A DNA stretch of 64,000 bases from Pseudonocardiaceae bacterium YIM PH 21723 (GCA_003600225.1 QZFT01000019.1:78615-142614), one strand, 5' to 3'. Shown: positions 36,908-49,943, counted from the first letter of the stretch. Translations and numbers: made by a program. The notes: a model not told the origin generated them from the sequence alone.

Positions 36908-38299
36908 ACCGATGCTGGACTGGTGAACGTCAACGGGCACACCCTCGGCCACCGGCTCGGCGACTGGTCGCAGGGACCCGGGCCGGCCCACCGCAGGCTC
37001 GCCGACCGCATCCGGCTGCTGATCCTCGACGGCCGGTTGCCCCTCGCAACGACCATGCCGGGGGAGCGGGACGTGGCCACGGCGCTGGGGATCAGCCGGA
37101 CGACCGTGTCCACCGCGTACGCGACGCTGCGGGACGGCGGCTATCTCAGCGCCCGGGACCGCACGCGTAGCCAGACCCGCCTGCCGACCGGTACCGGGGA
37201 ACCTGACCGGATGGTGGGCGGCGATCTGGTGGAGTTCTCCTTCGCCGCGCCCGCGATCCCCGGACCGGCACTGCGGCAGGCGTTCACCAGGGCACTGGAC
37301 CAGCTGCCCCGGTACATGCCGCTGCACGGCTACCACCAGGTCGGCCTGCCGGAGCTGCGGTCCGCGGTGGCCCGGCGGTTCACCGAACGTGGACTGCCGA
37401 CCGACCCGGGGCAGATCCTGATCACCAACGGCGCGCAGCACGCGCTCGCGCTGATCGCCCGGACCCTGCTGGGGCCGGGGGACCGGGTGGTCGTCGACCA
37501 CCCGACCTACCCGCACACGCTGACCCTGTTCCACAGCCTGCGGTGCCGCATCACCCCGGTCCCGCTGGCCGAACACGGCTGGGACCTCGACTCCCTCGCC
37601 ACCGCCACCCGGGGTGCCGCCCTCGCCAGCCTGATCCCCGACTTCCACAACCCGACCGGCCTGCTGATGGCCGCCGAGGACCGGGAACGACTGCGGGTGC
37701 ACTGCCCCCTCGTCGTCGACGAGACCATGGCCGAACTGGCCCTGGACGCGCCGCCGCCGGTCCCGGTACCCGGGGCCATCATCGTCGGTTCGATGGCGAA
37801 GACCTTCTGGGGCGGTCTGCGGGTGGGCTGGGTCCGCGCCGACCAGGCACTCATCCACCGGCTGGTCCACTCCCGGCCGGCGAACGATCTGGGCACGCCG
37901 GTGATGGAACAGCTGGCCAGCGTCGAGCTGCTCACCGAGATCGAGCACATCCTGCCCGGCCACCTGGACACGCTGCGGGCCCAGCGCGCGCGGCTGCTGG
38001 ACCTCGTCGCCGACCGGCTACCCGACTGGATCGCGCCCCGGCCCGCGGGCGGCCTCGCGGTCTGGGCGCGGTTGCCGGGGGCGTTCAGCTCCGCGCTGGC
38101 CGTCGCCGCCGAGGACCACGGGGTGCGGCTCGCGGCCGGTCCTCGCTTCGGGATCGGCGGCGCCTTCGAACGGTTCATGCGGTTGCCGTACAGCCTGGAC
38201 GTGGCGCAGCTGGAACGGGGGATCGATGGCATCGCCTCGGCCGTGCGGGCGGTCGGCGCCCGGCGACGGGATCGGGACGCGTTCACCCCGATGGCCTGA
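36905..38299 (+). CDS. MocR-type GntR regulator with PLP-aminotransferase domain (YczR-like)
   Basis: Residues 20-90 form a GntR winged helix (LADRIRLLILDGRLP, GERDVATALGISRTTVSTAY); the rest, about 350 residues, is a fold-type-I aminotransferase domain with the PLP-binding Lys in VGSMAKTFWGGLRVGW. The divergent YczE-like gene is its expected target. ATG 36905 lies inside the candidate operator, so a leaderless mRNA or the downstream GTG 36923 are possible; GTG 36866 would be the longest frame. Confidence 0.88.
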   Translation: MTDAGLVNVNGHTLGHRLGDWSQGPGPAHRRLADRIRLLILDGRLPLATTMPGERDVATALGISRTTVSTAYATLRDGGYLSARDRTRSQTRLPTGTGEPDRMVGGDLVEFSFAAPAIPGPALRQAFTRALDQLPRYMPLHGYHQVGLPELRSAVARRFTERGLPTDPGQILITNGAQHALALIARTLLGPGDRVVVDHPTYPHTLTLFHSLRCRITPVPLAEHGWDLDSLATATRGAALASLIPDFHNPTGLLMAAEDRERLRVHCPLVVDETMAELALDAPPPVPVPGAIIVGSMAKTFWGGLRVGWVRADQALIHRLVHSRPANDLGTPVMEQLASVELLTEIEHILPGHLDTLRAQRARLLDLVADRLPDWIAPRPAGGLAVWARLPGAFSSALAVAAEDHGVRLAAGPRFGIGGAFERFMRLPYSLDVAQLERGIDGIASAVRAVGARRRDRDAFTPMA

Positions 38300-38350
38300 C
38301 GGCTGATCGGCTGTACCCGCGATATTTCCTGCTCAGTTAGGCTCGGGGAC

Positions 38351-39445
38351 ATGCCTGAGACCCACCTGAACCGTCGCGCGGCGCTGCGTGCCGAACTCGT
38401 CGAACGCGACCTGGACGCCCTGCTGGTGACCGACCTGCTCAACATCCGGTACCTCACCGGATTCACCGGTTCCAACGCCGCGTTGATCGTGGCCGCGAAC
38501 GACGACGCGAACGAGTCCAGGACGCTGTTCTGCACCGACGGCCGGTACCTGTCCCAGGCCGCCGTCCAGGTCCCGGACCTGGAGCGGATCATCGAGCGCA
38601 ACAGTGCGGTGAAGCTCCTGGAGAAGGCCGAGGCCAGCGGAAAGCTCGGCTTCGAGAGCCACAAGGTCACCGTGGACGGCCTGGACTCGCTGTCCGCCGC
38701 CGCGGCCGGCGCCACCTTCACCCGGGCCCCGTCCCTGGTGGAGAAGCTGCGGCTGATCAAGGACGACTCGGAGATCGAAGCGCTGCGGATGGCCTGCGCC
38801 GCCGCCGACCGCGCCCTCGCCGACCTCATCGGACAGGGCGGCCTGGTCGCCGGTCGCACCGAGAAGGAGGTGGCCCGCGACCTGGAGAGCCGGATGCTGG
38901 ACCACGGCGCGGCCGGACCGTCCTTCGAGACCATCTGTGCCTTCGGCGTCAACTCCGCCGTTCCGCACCACCGGCCCACCGACGCGGTGCTGGCCACCGG
39001 CGACTTCATCAAGCTGGACTTCGGCGCGCTGGTGGACGGCTACCACTCGGACATGACCCGCACCCTGGTGCTGGGCAAGGCCGCCGACTGGCAACTGGAG
39101 ATCTACGAGCTCGTCTCGGCCGCGCAGGCGGCCGGACGTGCGGCGTTGGTCCCGGGCACCGACGTGAAGCAGATCGACGCCGCGGCCCGTGATGTGATCG
39201 CCGCCGCAGGGTACGGCGAGCGGTACCTGCACGGCCTCGGACACGGCGTCGGCCTGGAGATCCATGAGGCACCGTCGATCGGTCAGCTGGGTGAAGGTAG
39301 GATCGCCGAAGGCATGGCGGTCACCGTCGAACCAGGTGTCTACCTGGAGGACAAGGGCGGGGTCCGCATCGAGGACACGCTCGTGGTGCGCGCCGGCGAA
39401 CCCGAACTCCTCACCCTGACCACGAAGGATCTTGTGGTCGTCTAA
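38351..39445 (+). CDS. pepQ: Xaa-Pro aminopeptidase/dipeptidase (M24 family)
   Basis: The 364-residue metallopeptidase has an N-terminal creatinase-like domain and a C-terminal pita-bread domain with the metal ligands in [17 protein letters not shown] (two Asp), [13 protein letters not shown] (His), VTVEPGVYL (Glu) and [10 protein letters not shown] (Glu). It cleaves bonds next to proline. It directly precedes efp, as in mycobacteria, fitting a role in turnover of proline-containing peptides. Confidence 0.94.
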   Translation: MPETHLNRRAALRAELVERDLDALLVTDLLNIRYLTGFTGSNAALIVAANDDANESRTLFCTDGRYLSQAAVQVPDLERIIERNSAVKLLEKAEASGKLGFESHKVTVDGLDSLSAAAAGATFTRAPSLVEKLRLIKDDSEIEALRMACAAADRALADLIGQGGLVAGRTEKEVARDLESRMLDHGAAGPSFETICAFGVNSAVPHHRPTDAVLATGDFIKLDFGALVDGYHSDMTRTLVLGKAADWQLEIYELVSAAQAAGRAALVPGTDVKQIDAAARDVIAAAGYGERYLHGLGHGVGLEIHEAPSIGQLGEGRIAEGMAVTVEPGVYLEDKGGVRIEDTLVVRAGEPELLTLTTKDLVVV

Positions 39446-39504
39446 AGCGAACAAGCCATCGGGCCCGATTGTGGCCTGGAGCCAGTACAGGAGAGACCAC
39501 CACC

Positions 39505-40071
39505 GTGGCCACCACCACCAACGATCTGAAGAACGGCATGGTGCTCAAGATCGACAGCCAGCTGTGGGCCGTCGTCGAGTTCCAGCACGTCAAGCCCGGC
39601 AAGGGCCCCGCCTTCGTGCGCACCAAGCTCAAGAGCGTGCTCAGCGGGAAGGTCGTGGACAAGACCTTCAACGCCGGCACCAAGGTGGAGACGGCCAATG
39701 TCGACAAGCGCGACATGACGTTCCTGTACAAGGACGGCGCCGACTTCGTGTTCATGGACGGCGACACGTACGACCAGATCAGCATCAACGGCGATGTGGT
39801 CGGCGACTCCGCCAACTACATGCTGGAGAACACCCTGGCGATGGTGGCCACGAACGACGGCGTTCCGCTGTACGTGGAGCTCCCGGCCTCGGTCGAGCTG
39901 GTCATCCAGCACACCGACCCCGGTCTGCAGGGTGACCGGTCCACCGGTGGCACCAAGCCCGCCATCCTGGAGACCGGTGCGGAGGTCCAGGTCCCGCTGT
40001 TCATCAACATCGGTGACAAGATCAAGGTGGACACCCGCGACAACCGCTACCTCGGACGCGTGAACAGCTAA
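39505..40071 (+). CDS. efp: Translation elongation factor P
   Basis: EF-P relieves ribosome stalling at polyproline runs. The 188-residue protein has the usual three OB-like domains; the tip loop [11 protein letters not shown] holds the conserved Lys near residue 33, and the C-terminus shows [22 protein letters not shown] 39505 follows AGGAGAG at good spacing; the open frame begins 12 codons earlier. nusB starts at the very next base. Confidence 0.97.
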   Translation: MATTTNDLKNGMVLKIDSQLWAVVEFQHVKPGKGPAFVRTKLKSVLSGKVVDKTFNAGTKVETANVDKRDMTFLYKDGADFVFMDGDTYDQISINGDVVGDSANYMLENTLAMVATNDGVPLYVELPASVELVIQHTDPGLQGDRSTGGTKPAILETGAEVQVPLFINIGDKIKVDTRDNRYLGRVNS

Positions 40072-40509
40072 GTGAGCGGACAATTCAAGGGACGCTCCGG
40101 GTCGCGCAAGCGGGCCGTGGAGATCCTTTTTGAAGCGGACATCCGTGGCCTCGGCCCGGTCAGCGTGCTCGCTGACCGGGTCGGCTCCACGGACACCTTG
40201 CCCGTCAACGACTACACCGTGACCCTCGTCGAAGGGGTCAACGAGCGGATGGACCGGCTCGACGACGTGCTCATGCAGCACGTCACCGAGAGCTGGAGCC
40301 TGAACCGGCTGCCGGCCGTGGACCGCGCCGTGCTCCGGGTGGGCCTGTACGAGATCCTGTTCGCCGCCGATGTGCCCGACGCCGTGGCCATCGACGAGGC
40401 AGTGGAGCTCGCCAAGGCGCTGTCCACCGACGACTCGCCACGCTTCATCAACGGCGTCCTGGGCCGCATCGTGCAGAACGCCGACCGGTTCCGCACGGCT
40501 CCCCAGTAG
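40072..40509 (+). CDS. nusB: Transcription antitermination factor NusB
   Basis: The 145-residue all-helical RNA-binding protein takes part in rRNA antitermination with NusE/S10. Typical runs are SRKRAVEILFEADIRG at the N-terminus and AIDEAVELAKALSTDDSPRF with GVLGRI at the end. It abuts efp with no spacer and ends before a strong hairpin. Confidence 0.95.
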   Translation: MSGQFKGRSGSRKRAVEILFEADIRGLGPVSVLADRVGSTDTLPVNDYTVTLVEGVNERMDRLDDVLMQHVTESWSLNRLPAVDRAVLRVGLYEILFAADVPDAVAIDEAVELAKALSTDDSPRFINGVLGRIVQNADRFRTAPQ

Positions 40510-40520
40510 AGCTTCTCTTC

Positions 40521-40556
40521 ACAAGGGCACTCACCGGCTTCGGTGGGTGCCCTTGT
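40521..40556 (+). terminator. Terminator of the pepQ-efp-nusB operon
   Basis: ACAAGGGCACTCACC pairs with GGTGGGTGCCCTTGT around a 6-nt loop with one wobble, 12 nt past the nusB stop. Confidence 0.85.
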
Positions 40557-40696
40557 CGCGTTCCGGATTCGGGCTGACACGAGTGGGTGGAATAGCTAGG
40601 CGCGTTGGGGGAATCAGGGGAGGGGGTGGCTTGTCCGCCTGACTCCCACGCCTCATCGTGTGCGGCGAGACACCTCGTCGGGGAGGGCAGCTCACC

Positions 40697-41125
40697 ATGA
40701 CCCAGCCGATCATCAGAGCACGCGACATCATGCATCGGGGCGCCAGCTGGATCGATGCGACGGACACCGTGGCCGAGGCGGCGCGGATCATGCGTCACCT
40801 GGATGTGGGGGCGCTGCCCATTCGCGGGGACGGCGATCGCATGTGCGGCATCGTGACCGACCGGGACATCGTGCTGCGCTGTGTCGCGGCCGGGCTGGAC
40901 CCGGAGATGACACTGGTGAAGGAACTGGCCGAGGGTACCCCGGTATGGGTGGACGCCGACGCGGCCATCGAAGAGGTGTTGCAGCGGATGGAACAGCACC
41001 AGATCCGCCGGCTGCCGGTCGTCGAGCATCGCAGGCTCGTCGGCATGATCAGCCAGGCCGACCTCGCCCGGCACCTCTCGGACGGCCAGGTCGGTGAGTT
41101 CGTCGAGGCGGTGTGTGCCGGCTGA
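40697..41125 (+). CDS. CBS-domain-pair protein
   Basis: The 142-residue protein consists of two tandem CBS domains (ARDIMHRGASWIDATDTV and VKELAEGTPVWVDADAA begin the two halves; RRLPVVEHRRLVGMIS ends the second). Such pairs bind adenine nucleotides and resemble the hypoxia-linked Hrp1 of mycobacteria. ATG 40697 follows GGGAGGG. It stands alone between two hairpins and its partner is unknown. Confidence 0.9.
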   Translation: MTQPIIRARDIMHRGASWIDATDTVAEAARIMRHLDVGALPIRGDGDRMCGIVTDRDIVLRCVAAGLDPEMTLVKELAEGTPVWVDADAAIEEVLQRMEQHQIRRLPVVEHRRLVGMISQADLARHLSDGQVGEFVEAVCAG

Positions 41126-41183
41126 GCGCGGGGGTCTGCCCCACCCCGCGTCCGCACGTCACGCTCACGACGCCAGGAGAGCC

Positions 41184-41222
41184 AGTGATGTGGGCCCAGG
41201 AGGGGGCTGGGCCCACATCACT
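41184..41222. terminator. Bidirectional hairpin between the CBS gene and bldD
   Basis: AGTGATGTGGGCCCAG (41184-41199) is perfectly complementary to 41207-41222. The right arm overlaps the bldD stop codon. Confidence 0.85.
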
Positions 41223-41709
41223 AGTCTTCCTTGGCCGGACGGGCCTCGGGAGGAAGCACACCCCAGTCGATCAGCTGCTCGGTGAGCTCGCCGGGCGTCA
41301 TGTCATAGATGATCGCCAGCGAACGCAGGTCCTCGGTGCGGATGGACAGCACCTTGCCGTTGTAGTCACCGCGCTGGGACTGGATGGTCGCGGCGTAGCG
41401 GGCCAGCGGCCCGACCTTCTCCGCAGGCAGCTGTTGCAGCCGTTCCAGGTTGATGACGATCTTGGTGGCGGGCTCGGCACCGGAGGGCACTCGGCCCTCG
41501 GGCAGCAGTTCCGCGACCGGAACACCGTAGAAGTTGGCCAGCTCGGCCAGTTTCTGCACCGTCACCGCACGATCGCCACGCTCGTAGGAACCGACGACGA
41601 CCGCCTTCCAGCGACCACCGGACTTCTGTTCCACGCCGTGCAGGGACAGTCCCTGCTGTTGCCGAATGGCGCGGAGCTTGGCGCCCAACGCCTTGGCGTA
41701 ATCGCCCAT
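41221..41709 (-). CDS. bldD: Developmental regulator BldD, c-di-GMP-binding
   Basis: The 162-residue protein is clearly BldD: KLRAIRQQQGLSLHGVE, GRWKAVVVGSYERGDRAV and YAATIQSQRGDYNGKVLSIR follow the Streptomyces protein almost word for word. An XRE helix-turn-helix fills residues 8-65; the C-terminal domain keeps the c-di-GMP signature RxD-X8-RxxD (RGDYNGKVLSIRTED). In Streptomyces, tetrameric c-di-GMP lets BldD dimerise and repress sporulation genes. ATG 41709 follows GGAGAACC; the frame is open 33 codons upstream. A BldD-box-like site lies about 70 nt upstream. Confidence 0.95.
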   Translation of the reverse strand: MGDYAKALGAKLRAIRQQQGLSLHGVEQKSGGRWKAVVVGSYERGDRAVTVQKLAELANFYGVPVAELLPEGRVPSGAEPATKIVINLERLQQLPAEKVGPLARYAATIQSQRGDYNGKVLSIRTEDLRSLAIIYDMTPGELTEQLIDWGVLPPEARPAKED

Positions 41710-41775
41710 GTGGCGGTTCTCCGTTTCGTTCGCCCCGTCAGCCGGTTGACGAGTGCCGCGGGGAAGCTCAGATCG

Positions 41776-41789
41776 ATACGCAGAGTAAT
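41776..41789. promoter_or_regulatory. BldD-box-like operator upstream of bldD
   Basis: ATACGCAGAGTAAT fits the published Streptomyces BldD box (nTnACnC(A/T)GnGTnAn) at all specified bases but the first T. It lies 67-80 nt before the bldD start codon, which suggests autoregulation as in Streptomyces. Confidence 0.65.
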
Positions 41790-42091
41790 GGTCGCTCGCT
41801 GTTGTCACTAGGTCAAGCTGATCTCACTGCGGCAGGCGGGCGAGTTGCCTGACACCACCCAGAAGAATGACATTTGGCCGATACTCGGCGCGTCGCTACG
41901 AGCCTGCGGCGTGATCTTCACCCATGTGGCGCCAGGGGTCCCCCCGCCGTTGCAGTGAGGCTCGTCGCGAATAACCCTCCGCGCATGGTGGCAGAGGGTT
42001 CGCCTGATACGGTCGAAGCGCGGCCAAGGCACTTCGTGTCGCAAATACCCGCTCCTCATCGCCGTCGGATCCGGCTGAGTGGGCGAACGAC

Positions 42092-42128
42092 ATCCTTTAA
42101 GGACGCGTCCCGTGAGGCGCAGAAGGAG
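42092..42128 (+). promoter_or_regulatory. PyrR-binding RNA motif in the pyr leader
   Basis: CATCCTTTAAGG followed by CGTCCCGTGAGGCG and AGAAGGAGG matches the PyrR binding-loop pattern (CCNGNGAGG flanked by a stem) found before actinobacterial pyrR. It overlaps the pyrR ribosome site, so uridine-nucleotide-bound PyrR probably blocks translation, as shown for mycobacteria. Confidence 0.8.
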
Positions 42129-42136
42129 GTCCACCC

Positions 42137-42727
42137 GTGACCCCGCGCGAGAGCGTGGGCGCTGCGGACGCCGCCGATGAGCGAACGTTGCTCTCGGCTG
42201 CTGATGTTGCGCGCACAATCGCCAGGATGGCCCATCAGGTCATCGAGAAGACCGCCGTCGAGCCCGGTGAGGCTCCGGTGCAGGTCACCCTGCTCGGTAT
42301 CCCCACCCGAGGGGTGCCGCTAGCCAGGAGGCTGGCCGACAAGATCCGTGAATTCAGTGGCGCCGAGGTTCCGGTCGGCACCCTGGACATCACCCTCTAC
42401 CGTGATGACCTGCGACGGCGCCCCAACCGGCCCCTCGAATCCACCGAGCTGCCGCCGGGCGGGATCGAGAACTGCCTGGTGATCCTGGTGGACGACGTGC
42501 TCTTCTCCGGCCGCACCATCCGGGCCGCGCTGGACGCCCTGCGCGATCTCGGTCGCCCGAGCGCCGTGCAGCTGGCGGTGCTGGTCGACCGCGGCCACCG
42601 GCAGCTGCCCATCCGCGCCGACTATGTCGGTAAGAATGTGCCGACCGCGCGCCAGGAGGACATCGCCGTGGAACTGTCCGAGCGAGACGGCAGGGACGCC
42701 GTCGTGCTGCGGAGGGCCGGCGCGTGA
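42137..42727 (+). CDS. pyrR: Bifunctional pyr operon regulator/uracil phosphoribosyltransferase PyrR
   Basis: The 196-residue PRTase-fold protein has the PRPP-binding loop [20 protein letters not shown] near residue 118 and [12 protein letters not shown] near residue 55. PyrR binds its own leader RNA and can also make UMP from uracil. GTG 42137 follows AGGAGGT. It leads a tightly coupled operon through carB, with pyrB overlapping by 4 nt. Confidence 0.95.
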   Translation: MTPRESVGAADAADERTLLSAADVARTIARMAHQVIEKTAVEPGEAPVQVTLLGIPTRGVPLARRLADKIREFSGAEVPVGTLDITLYRDDLRRRPNRPLESTELPPGGIENCLVILVDDVLFSGRTIRAALDALRDLGRPSAVQLAVLVDRGHRQLPIRADYVGKNVPTARQEDIAVELSERDGRDAVVLRRAGA

Positions 42728-43656
42728 AGCACCTGCTGTCCGCCGGTGACCTGACCGCCGATGCCGCGCTCGGCATCCTGGACACCTCCGATGAACTCAA
42801 GCGCACGCTGCTCGGCCGCGAGGTCAAGAAGCTGCCCACCCTGCGCGGCCGCACGGTGATCACCTGCTTCTACGAGAACTCCACCCGCACCCGCGTCTCC
42901 TTCGAGGTCGCGGGCAAGTGGATGAGCGCAGATGTGATCAATGTCTCATCGAGCGCCAGCTCGGTCTCCAAGGGCGAATCGCTGCGTGACACGGCTCTCA
43001 CTCTGGCCGCTGCGGGCGCCGATTGCGTCATCGTCCGGCACCCCGCATCGGGTGCCGCGCACCGGCTGGCGCACTGGCTCAGCGAGGCCGGCATCAGCGT
43101 GGTGAACGCCGGCGACGGCATGCACGAGCACCCCACGCAGGCGCTGCTGGACGCGGCGACCCTGCGGGAGCGGCTCGGTGACCTGACCGGCAAGCGGATC
43201 GCCATCGTCGGCGACATCCTGCACAGCCGGGTGGCCCGGTCCAACGTGCTGCTGCTGCGCACGCTCGGCGCCGATGTCCGGCTTATCGCCCCGCCCACCC
43301 TGGTGCCCGCGGGCGTCGAGGAGTGGAAGGTACCGGTGCACCACGACCTCGACGCGCACCTGTCCGATCTGGACGCGGTGATGCTGCTGCGCGTGCAGGC
43401 CGAGCGGATGCACGGCGGGTTCTTCCCCTCCGCCCGCGAGTACTCCATCTCCTACGGGCTGAACGAGAAGCGGTTCGCCAAGCTGCCCGAGCACGCGGTG
43501 GTGCTGCACCCCGGTCCGATGCTGCGGGGCATGGAGATCGCCTCCGCCGTCGCCGACTCCCCGAGGACCGCGATCACCGACCAGGTCCGCAACGGCGTGC
43601 ACGTGCGCATGGCGGTCCTCTATCACCTGCTCGCCGGAGAAGAGGAAAAGGTATGA
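42724..43656 (+). CDS. pyrB: Aspartate carbamoyltransferase catalytic chain
   Basis: Joins carbamoyl phosphate and aspartate. The 310-residue enzyme shows the carbamoyl-phosphate-binding [14 protein letters not shown] near residue 52 and the [14 protein letters not shown] loop near residue 137, then LRVQAERM. No regulatory PyrI is present, as usual in actinobacteria. The pyrC ATG overlaps its stop by 4 nt. Confidence 0.97.
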   Translation: MKHLLSAGDLTADAALGILDTSDELKRTLLGREVKKLPTLRGRTVITCFYENSTRTRVSFEVAGKWMSADVINVSSSASSVSKGESLRDTALTLAAAGADCVIVRHPASGAAHRLAHWLSEAGISVVNAGDGMHEHPTQALLDAATLRERLGDLTGKRIAIVGDILHSRVARSNVLLLRTLGADVRLIAPPTLVPAGVEEWKVPVHHDLDAHLSDLDAVMLLRVQAERMHGGFFPSAREYSISYGLNEKRFAKLPEHAVVLHPGPMLRGMEIASAVADSPRTAITDQVRNGVHVRMAVLYHLLAGEEEKV

Positions 43657-44984
43657 CCCTGATCCGTAACGTCCGTCCCTACGGTGAGGGCGCTCCGGTC
43701 GACGTCCGCATCGAGGACGGCCGCATCGCGGAGATCGGTCACAGTCTGACCGTTCCCGAAGGCGCGGAGATCATCGAGGGCAACGGCGACGTCCTGCTGC
43801 CCGGCTTCGTCGACCTGCACACCCACCTGCGGGAACCGGGCCGCGAGGACACCGAGACCATCGCCACCGGCTCGGCGGCCGCCGCGCTCGGTGGCTACAC
43901 CGCGGTCTTCGCCATGGCCAACACCGATCCTGTGGCCGACAATGCTGTCATCGTCGAGCACGTCTGGCGGCGCGGCCAGGAGGCCGGCCTGGTGGACGTG
44001 CACCCGGTGGGCGCGGTCACCGTCGGCCTCCAGGGCGAGAAGCTCGCCGAACTGGGCGGTATGGCGGGCAGCGCGGCCGGCGTGCGGGTCTTCTCCGACG
44101 ACGGCCTCTGCGTGCACGACCCGCTGATCATGCGCCGGGCGCTGGAGTACACCAAGGCCCTCGGCGCCGTGGTCGCCCAGCACGCCGAGGAGCCCCGGCT
44201 CACCGTCGGCGCGCAGGCGCACGAGGGCGCGATGGCCGCCAAGCTGGGGCTCACCGGCTGGCCCGCCCCGGCCGAGGAGTCGATCATCGCCCGGGACTGC
44301 CTGCTCGCCCAGCACGTGGGCGGCCGGCTGCACATCTGCCACGTGTCCACCGCGGGCAGCGCGGACGTACTGCGCTGGGCGAAGAACCGCACCCCCGACC
44401 TGGCCGCCAAGGCGGGCGAGGCGATCATCTCCGCCGAGGTGTGCCCGCACCACCTGCTGCTGACCGACGACCGGCTCGCCGACTACGACCCGGTCAACAA
44501 GGTCAACCCGCCGCTGCGCACCGAGTCCGACGCCCACGCGCTGCGCCGGGCACTCGCGGACGGCACCATCGACTGCGTGGCCACCGACCACGCGCCGCAC
44601 GCCGTGCAGGACAAGGACTGTGAATGGTCCGCCGCCCGCCCCGGCATGCTCGGCCTGCAGACCGCGCTGTCCATCGTGGTGGAGACCATGGTGCGCCCCG
44701 GGCTGCTCGACTGGCGCGGCGTCGCCCGGGTGATGAGCGAACGCCCCGCGCAGATCGCCGGCCTGGCCGACCACGGCCGCCCTCTCGCCGCGGGCAAACC
44801 GGCCAACCTGGTCCTCGTCGACGCCGACGCCGAGTGGACCGTGCGCGGAGCCGAATTCGCCAGCATCGCCGCCAACACGCCGTACGAGGGCATGCGCCTG
44901 CCGGGAAAGGTCACCACGACCATCCTGCGCGGACGCGTCACCGCCAAGGACGGCGTCGCCACCGAAGTGAAGGTATCCGCATGA
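43653..44984 (+). CDS. pyrC: Dihydroorotase (class I)
   Basis: Zinc amidohydrolase of 443 residues. Metal ligands are in [25 protein letters not shown] and [19 protein letters not shown] and [11 protein letters not shown] provide the other histidines. ATG 43653 was chosen for its 4-nt overlap with pyrB. Its end overlaps the following membrane protein by 4 nt. Confidence 0.96.
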   Translation: MTLIRNVRPYGEGAPVDVRIEDGRIAEIGHSLTVPEGAEIIEGNGDVLLPGFVDLHTHLREPGREDTETIATGSAAAALGGYTAVFAMANTDPVADNAVIVEHVWRRGQEAGLVDVHPVGAVTVGLQGEKLAELGGMAGSAAGVRVFSDDGLCVHDPLIMRRALEYTKALGAVVAQHAEEPRLTVGAQAHEGAMAAKLGLTGWPAPAEESIIARDCLLAQHVGGRLHICHVSTAGSADVLRWAKNRTPDLAAKAGEAIISAEVCPHHLLLTDDRLADYDPVNKVNPPLRTESDAHALRRALADGTIDCVATDHAPHAVQDKDCEWSAARPGMLGLQTALSIVVETMVRPGLLDWRGVARVMSERPAQIAGLADHGRPLAAGKPANLVLVDADAEWTVRGAEFASIAANTPYEGMRLPGKVTTTILRGRVTAKDGVATEVKVSA

Positions 44985-45481
44985 GGATCATCCTGACCCT
45001 GATCGTTCTGGCGATCTTCATCATCTTCCTGCTGAGCATGCTGCGTGGCTGGCGCCAGCGGCAGCGCAGGCAGGAGAAGGTCCTCGCCCCGTTCCCGGTC
45101 CCGCCGGCCGCGATCGGCGAGCCGGAACTGCTGCCCGAACTCACCGGCATGTACTTCGGTACGACCTTCGCGGGCAACTGGCAGGACCGGATCGCCGTCG
45201 GCGACATCGGCCACCGCGCCGAGGCCACGCTGCACGCCACCAGCCAGGGCGTGCTGGTCGACCGCGTCGGCTCGAGTCCCCTGTGGATTCCGGCCGCGCT
45301 CATCAAGGACTCCCGGGTCAGCCCGGGCCTGGCCAACAAGGTGATCCCCGGCAAGGGGCTCCTCGTGATCACCTGGCAACACGGTGACCAGCTGCTCGAC
45401 ACCGGATTCCGTGGCGATGACGGAGACGTCTACGAGCAGTGGGTCACCACCACTCGCAACTTGAAAGGACTGAAGAAATGA
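44981..45481 (+). CDS. Membrane-anchored protein of the pyr operon (Rv1382-like)
   Basis: The 166-residue protein has one N-terminal transmembrane helix ([19 protein letters not shown]), a basic stop-transfer ([10 protein letters not shown]) and a soluble beta-rich domain of about 120 residues that looks like a PH-like fold. The same kind of gene sits between pyrC and carA in mycobacteria and other actinobacteria, so it is a conserved passenger of pyrimidine synthesis with unknown function. It is coupled by 4-nt overlaps on both sides. Confidence 0.85.
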   Translation: MRIILTLIVLAIFIIFLLSMLRGWRQRQRRQEKVLAPFPVPPAAIGEPELLPELTGMYFGTTFAGNWQDRIAVGDIGHRAEATLHATSQGVLVDRVGSSPLWIPAALIKDSRVSPGLANKVIPGKGLLVITWQHGDQLLDTGFRGDDGDVYEQWVTTTRNLKGLKK

Positions 45482-46595
45482 CGGAACCCGCTGTTCTCGT
45501 CCTGGAGGACGGGCGGGCCTTCCGCGGCACCGCGTACGGCGCCGTCGGTCGCTCGCTGGGCGAGGTGGTGTTCTCCACCGGCATGACCGGCTACCAGGAG
45601 ACGCTCACCGACCCCTCCTACCACCGGCAGATCGTGGTGCAGACCGCGCCGCAGATCGGCAACACCGGCTGGAACACCGAGGACGACGAGTCCGACCGCA
45701 TCTGGGTCGCCGGCTACGTCGTGCGGGACCCCGCACGCACCCCGTCCAACTGGCGCTCCACCACCACCCTCGACGCCGAGCTGACCAAGCAGGGGATCGT
45801 CGGCATCGCCGGCGTGGACACCCGCAGCCTCACCCGGCACATCAGGGAGCAGGGCGCCATGCGCGCCGGCGTCTTCTCCGGTGTCGCGCTGGGCGAGCTG
45901 GACCACCTGGTCAACGAGGTGCGCAACAGCCCGAAGATGGCCGGCGCCGACCTCTACGGCGAGGTCACCACCGAGAAGGCCTACGTGGTTCCGGCCGTCG
46001 GTGAGAAGCGGTTCACCGTCGCCGCCCTGGATCTGGGGATCAAGGCCAACACGCCGCGGATGATGGCCGCCCGGGGCATCGAGGTGCACGTGCTGCCCTC
46101 CACCTCGACCTTCGCGGACATCCAGGCGATCAACCCGGACGGCGTGTTCCTGTCCAACGGTCCCGGTGACCCGTCGACCGCCGACGGTCCGGTGGAGCTG
46201 GCCCGGAAGGTCCTCGCGGCGAAGATCCCGTTCTTCGGGATCTGTTTCGGCAACCAGATCCTGGGCCGCGCGCTGGGCCGGGGGACGTACAAGATGCAGT
46301 ACGGACACCGGGGGATCAACATCCCGGTGATCGACGTGCGCGACGGCACGGTGGCGATCACCGCGCAGAACCACGGGTTCGCGGTCGAGGGGGAGCCGGG
46401 GGAGCTGTTCGACACCCCGTTCGGCCAGGCGCAGGTCTCGCATTACTGCCCCAACGACAATACCGTCGAAGGCCTGCGGCTGCTGGACGGCCCGGCGTTC
46501 TCGGTGCAGTACCACCCCGAGGCCGCGGCGGGCCCGCACGACGCCGCGAACCTGTTCGACGAGTTCGTAGCCCTGATGGAAGGCAAGGCAGCCTG

Positions 46596-46596
<1 letters not shown>
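45478..46596 (+). CDS. carA: Carbamoyl-phosphate synthase, small (glutaminase) chain
   Basis: The 372-residue subunit hydrolyses glutamine for CarB. The class I amidotransferase triad is visible: nucleophile Cys in [16 protein letters not shown], and His/Glu in [26 protein letters not shown] marks the N-terminal domain. It overlaps the upstream gene by 4 nt and carB by 1 nt. Confidence 0.97.
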
Positions 46597-49898
<3,302 letters not shown>

Positions 49899-49943
49899 CA
49901 GATTCTGCAGAAACTGCGCCTTGTGCAGTTTCTGCAGAATCTG
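49899..49943 (+). terminator. Perfect 19-bp hairpin after carB
   Basis: CAGATTCTGCAGAAACTGC (49899-49917) is fully complementary to 49925-49943 around a 7-nt loop, starting directly at the carB stop codon. It separates carB from pyrF, which must then have its own promoter. Confidence 0.85.

Larger units (their letters stand above)
41710..42136. other. Divergent regulatory region between bldD and pyrR
   Basis: No gene is visible in these 427 nt. The bldD side holds a BldD-box-like site at 41776-41789. The middle contains a short dyad (AACCCTC/GAGGGTT, around 41972-42000). The pyrR side ends in a PyrR-binding RNA motif (42092-42128). Both promoters must lie here, but clear -35/-10 boxes were not assigned. 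Confidence 0.7.

Noticed and set aside
36203..37963. 586-codon frame ending in the YczE-like protein
   Set aside because: The upstream part is the antisense of the MocR regulator gene; ATG 36862 gives a normal-length YczE protein.
41129..41156. Small dyad CGCGGGG/CCCCGCG after the CBS gene
   Set aside because: It is only a 7-bp GC stem; the stronger perfect hairpin at 41184-41222 is the better terminator.
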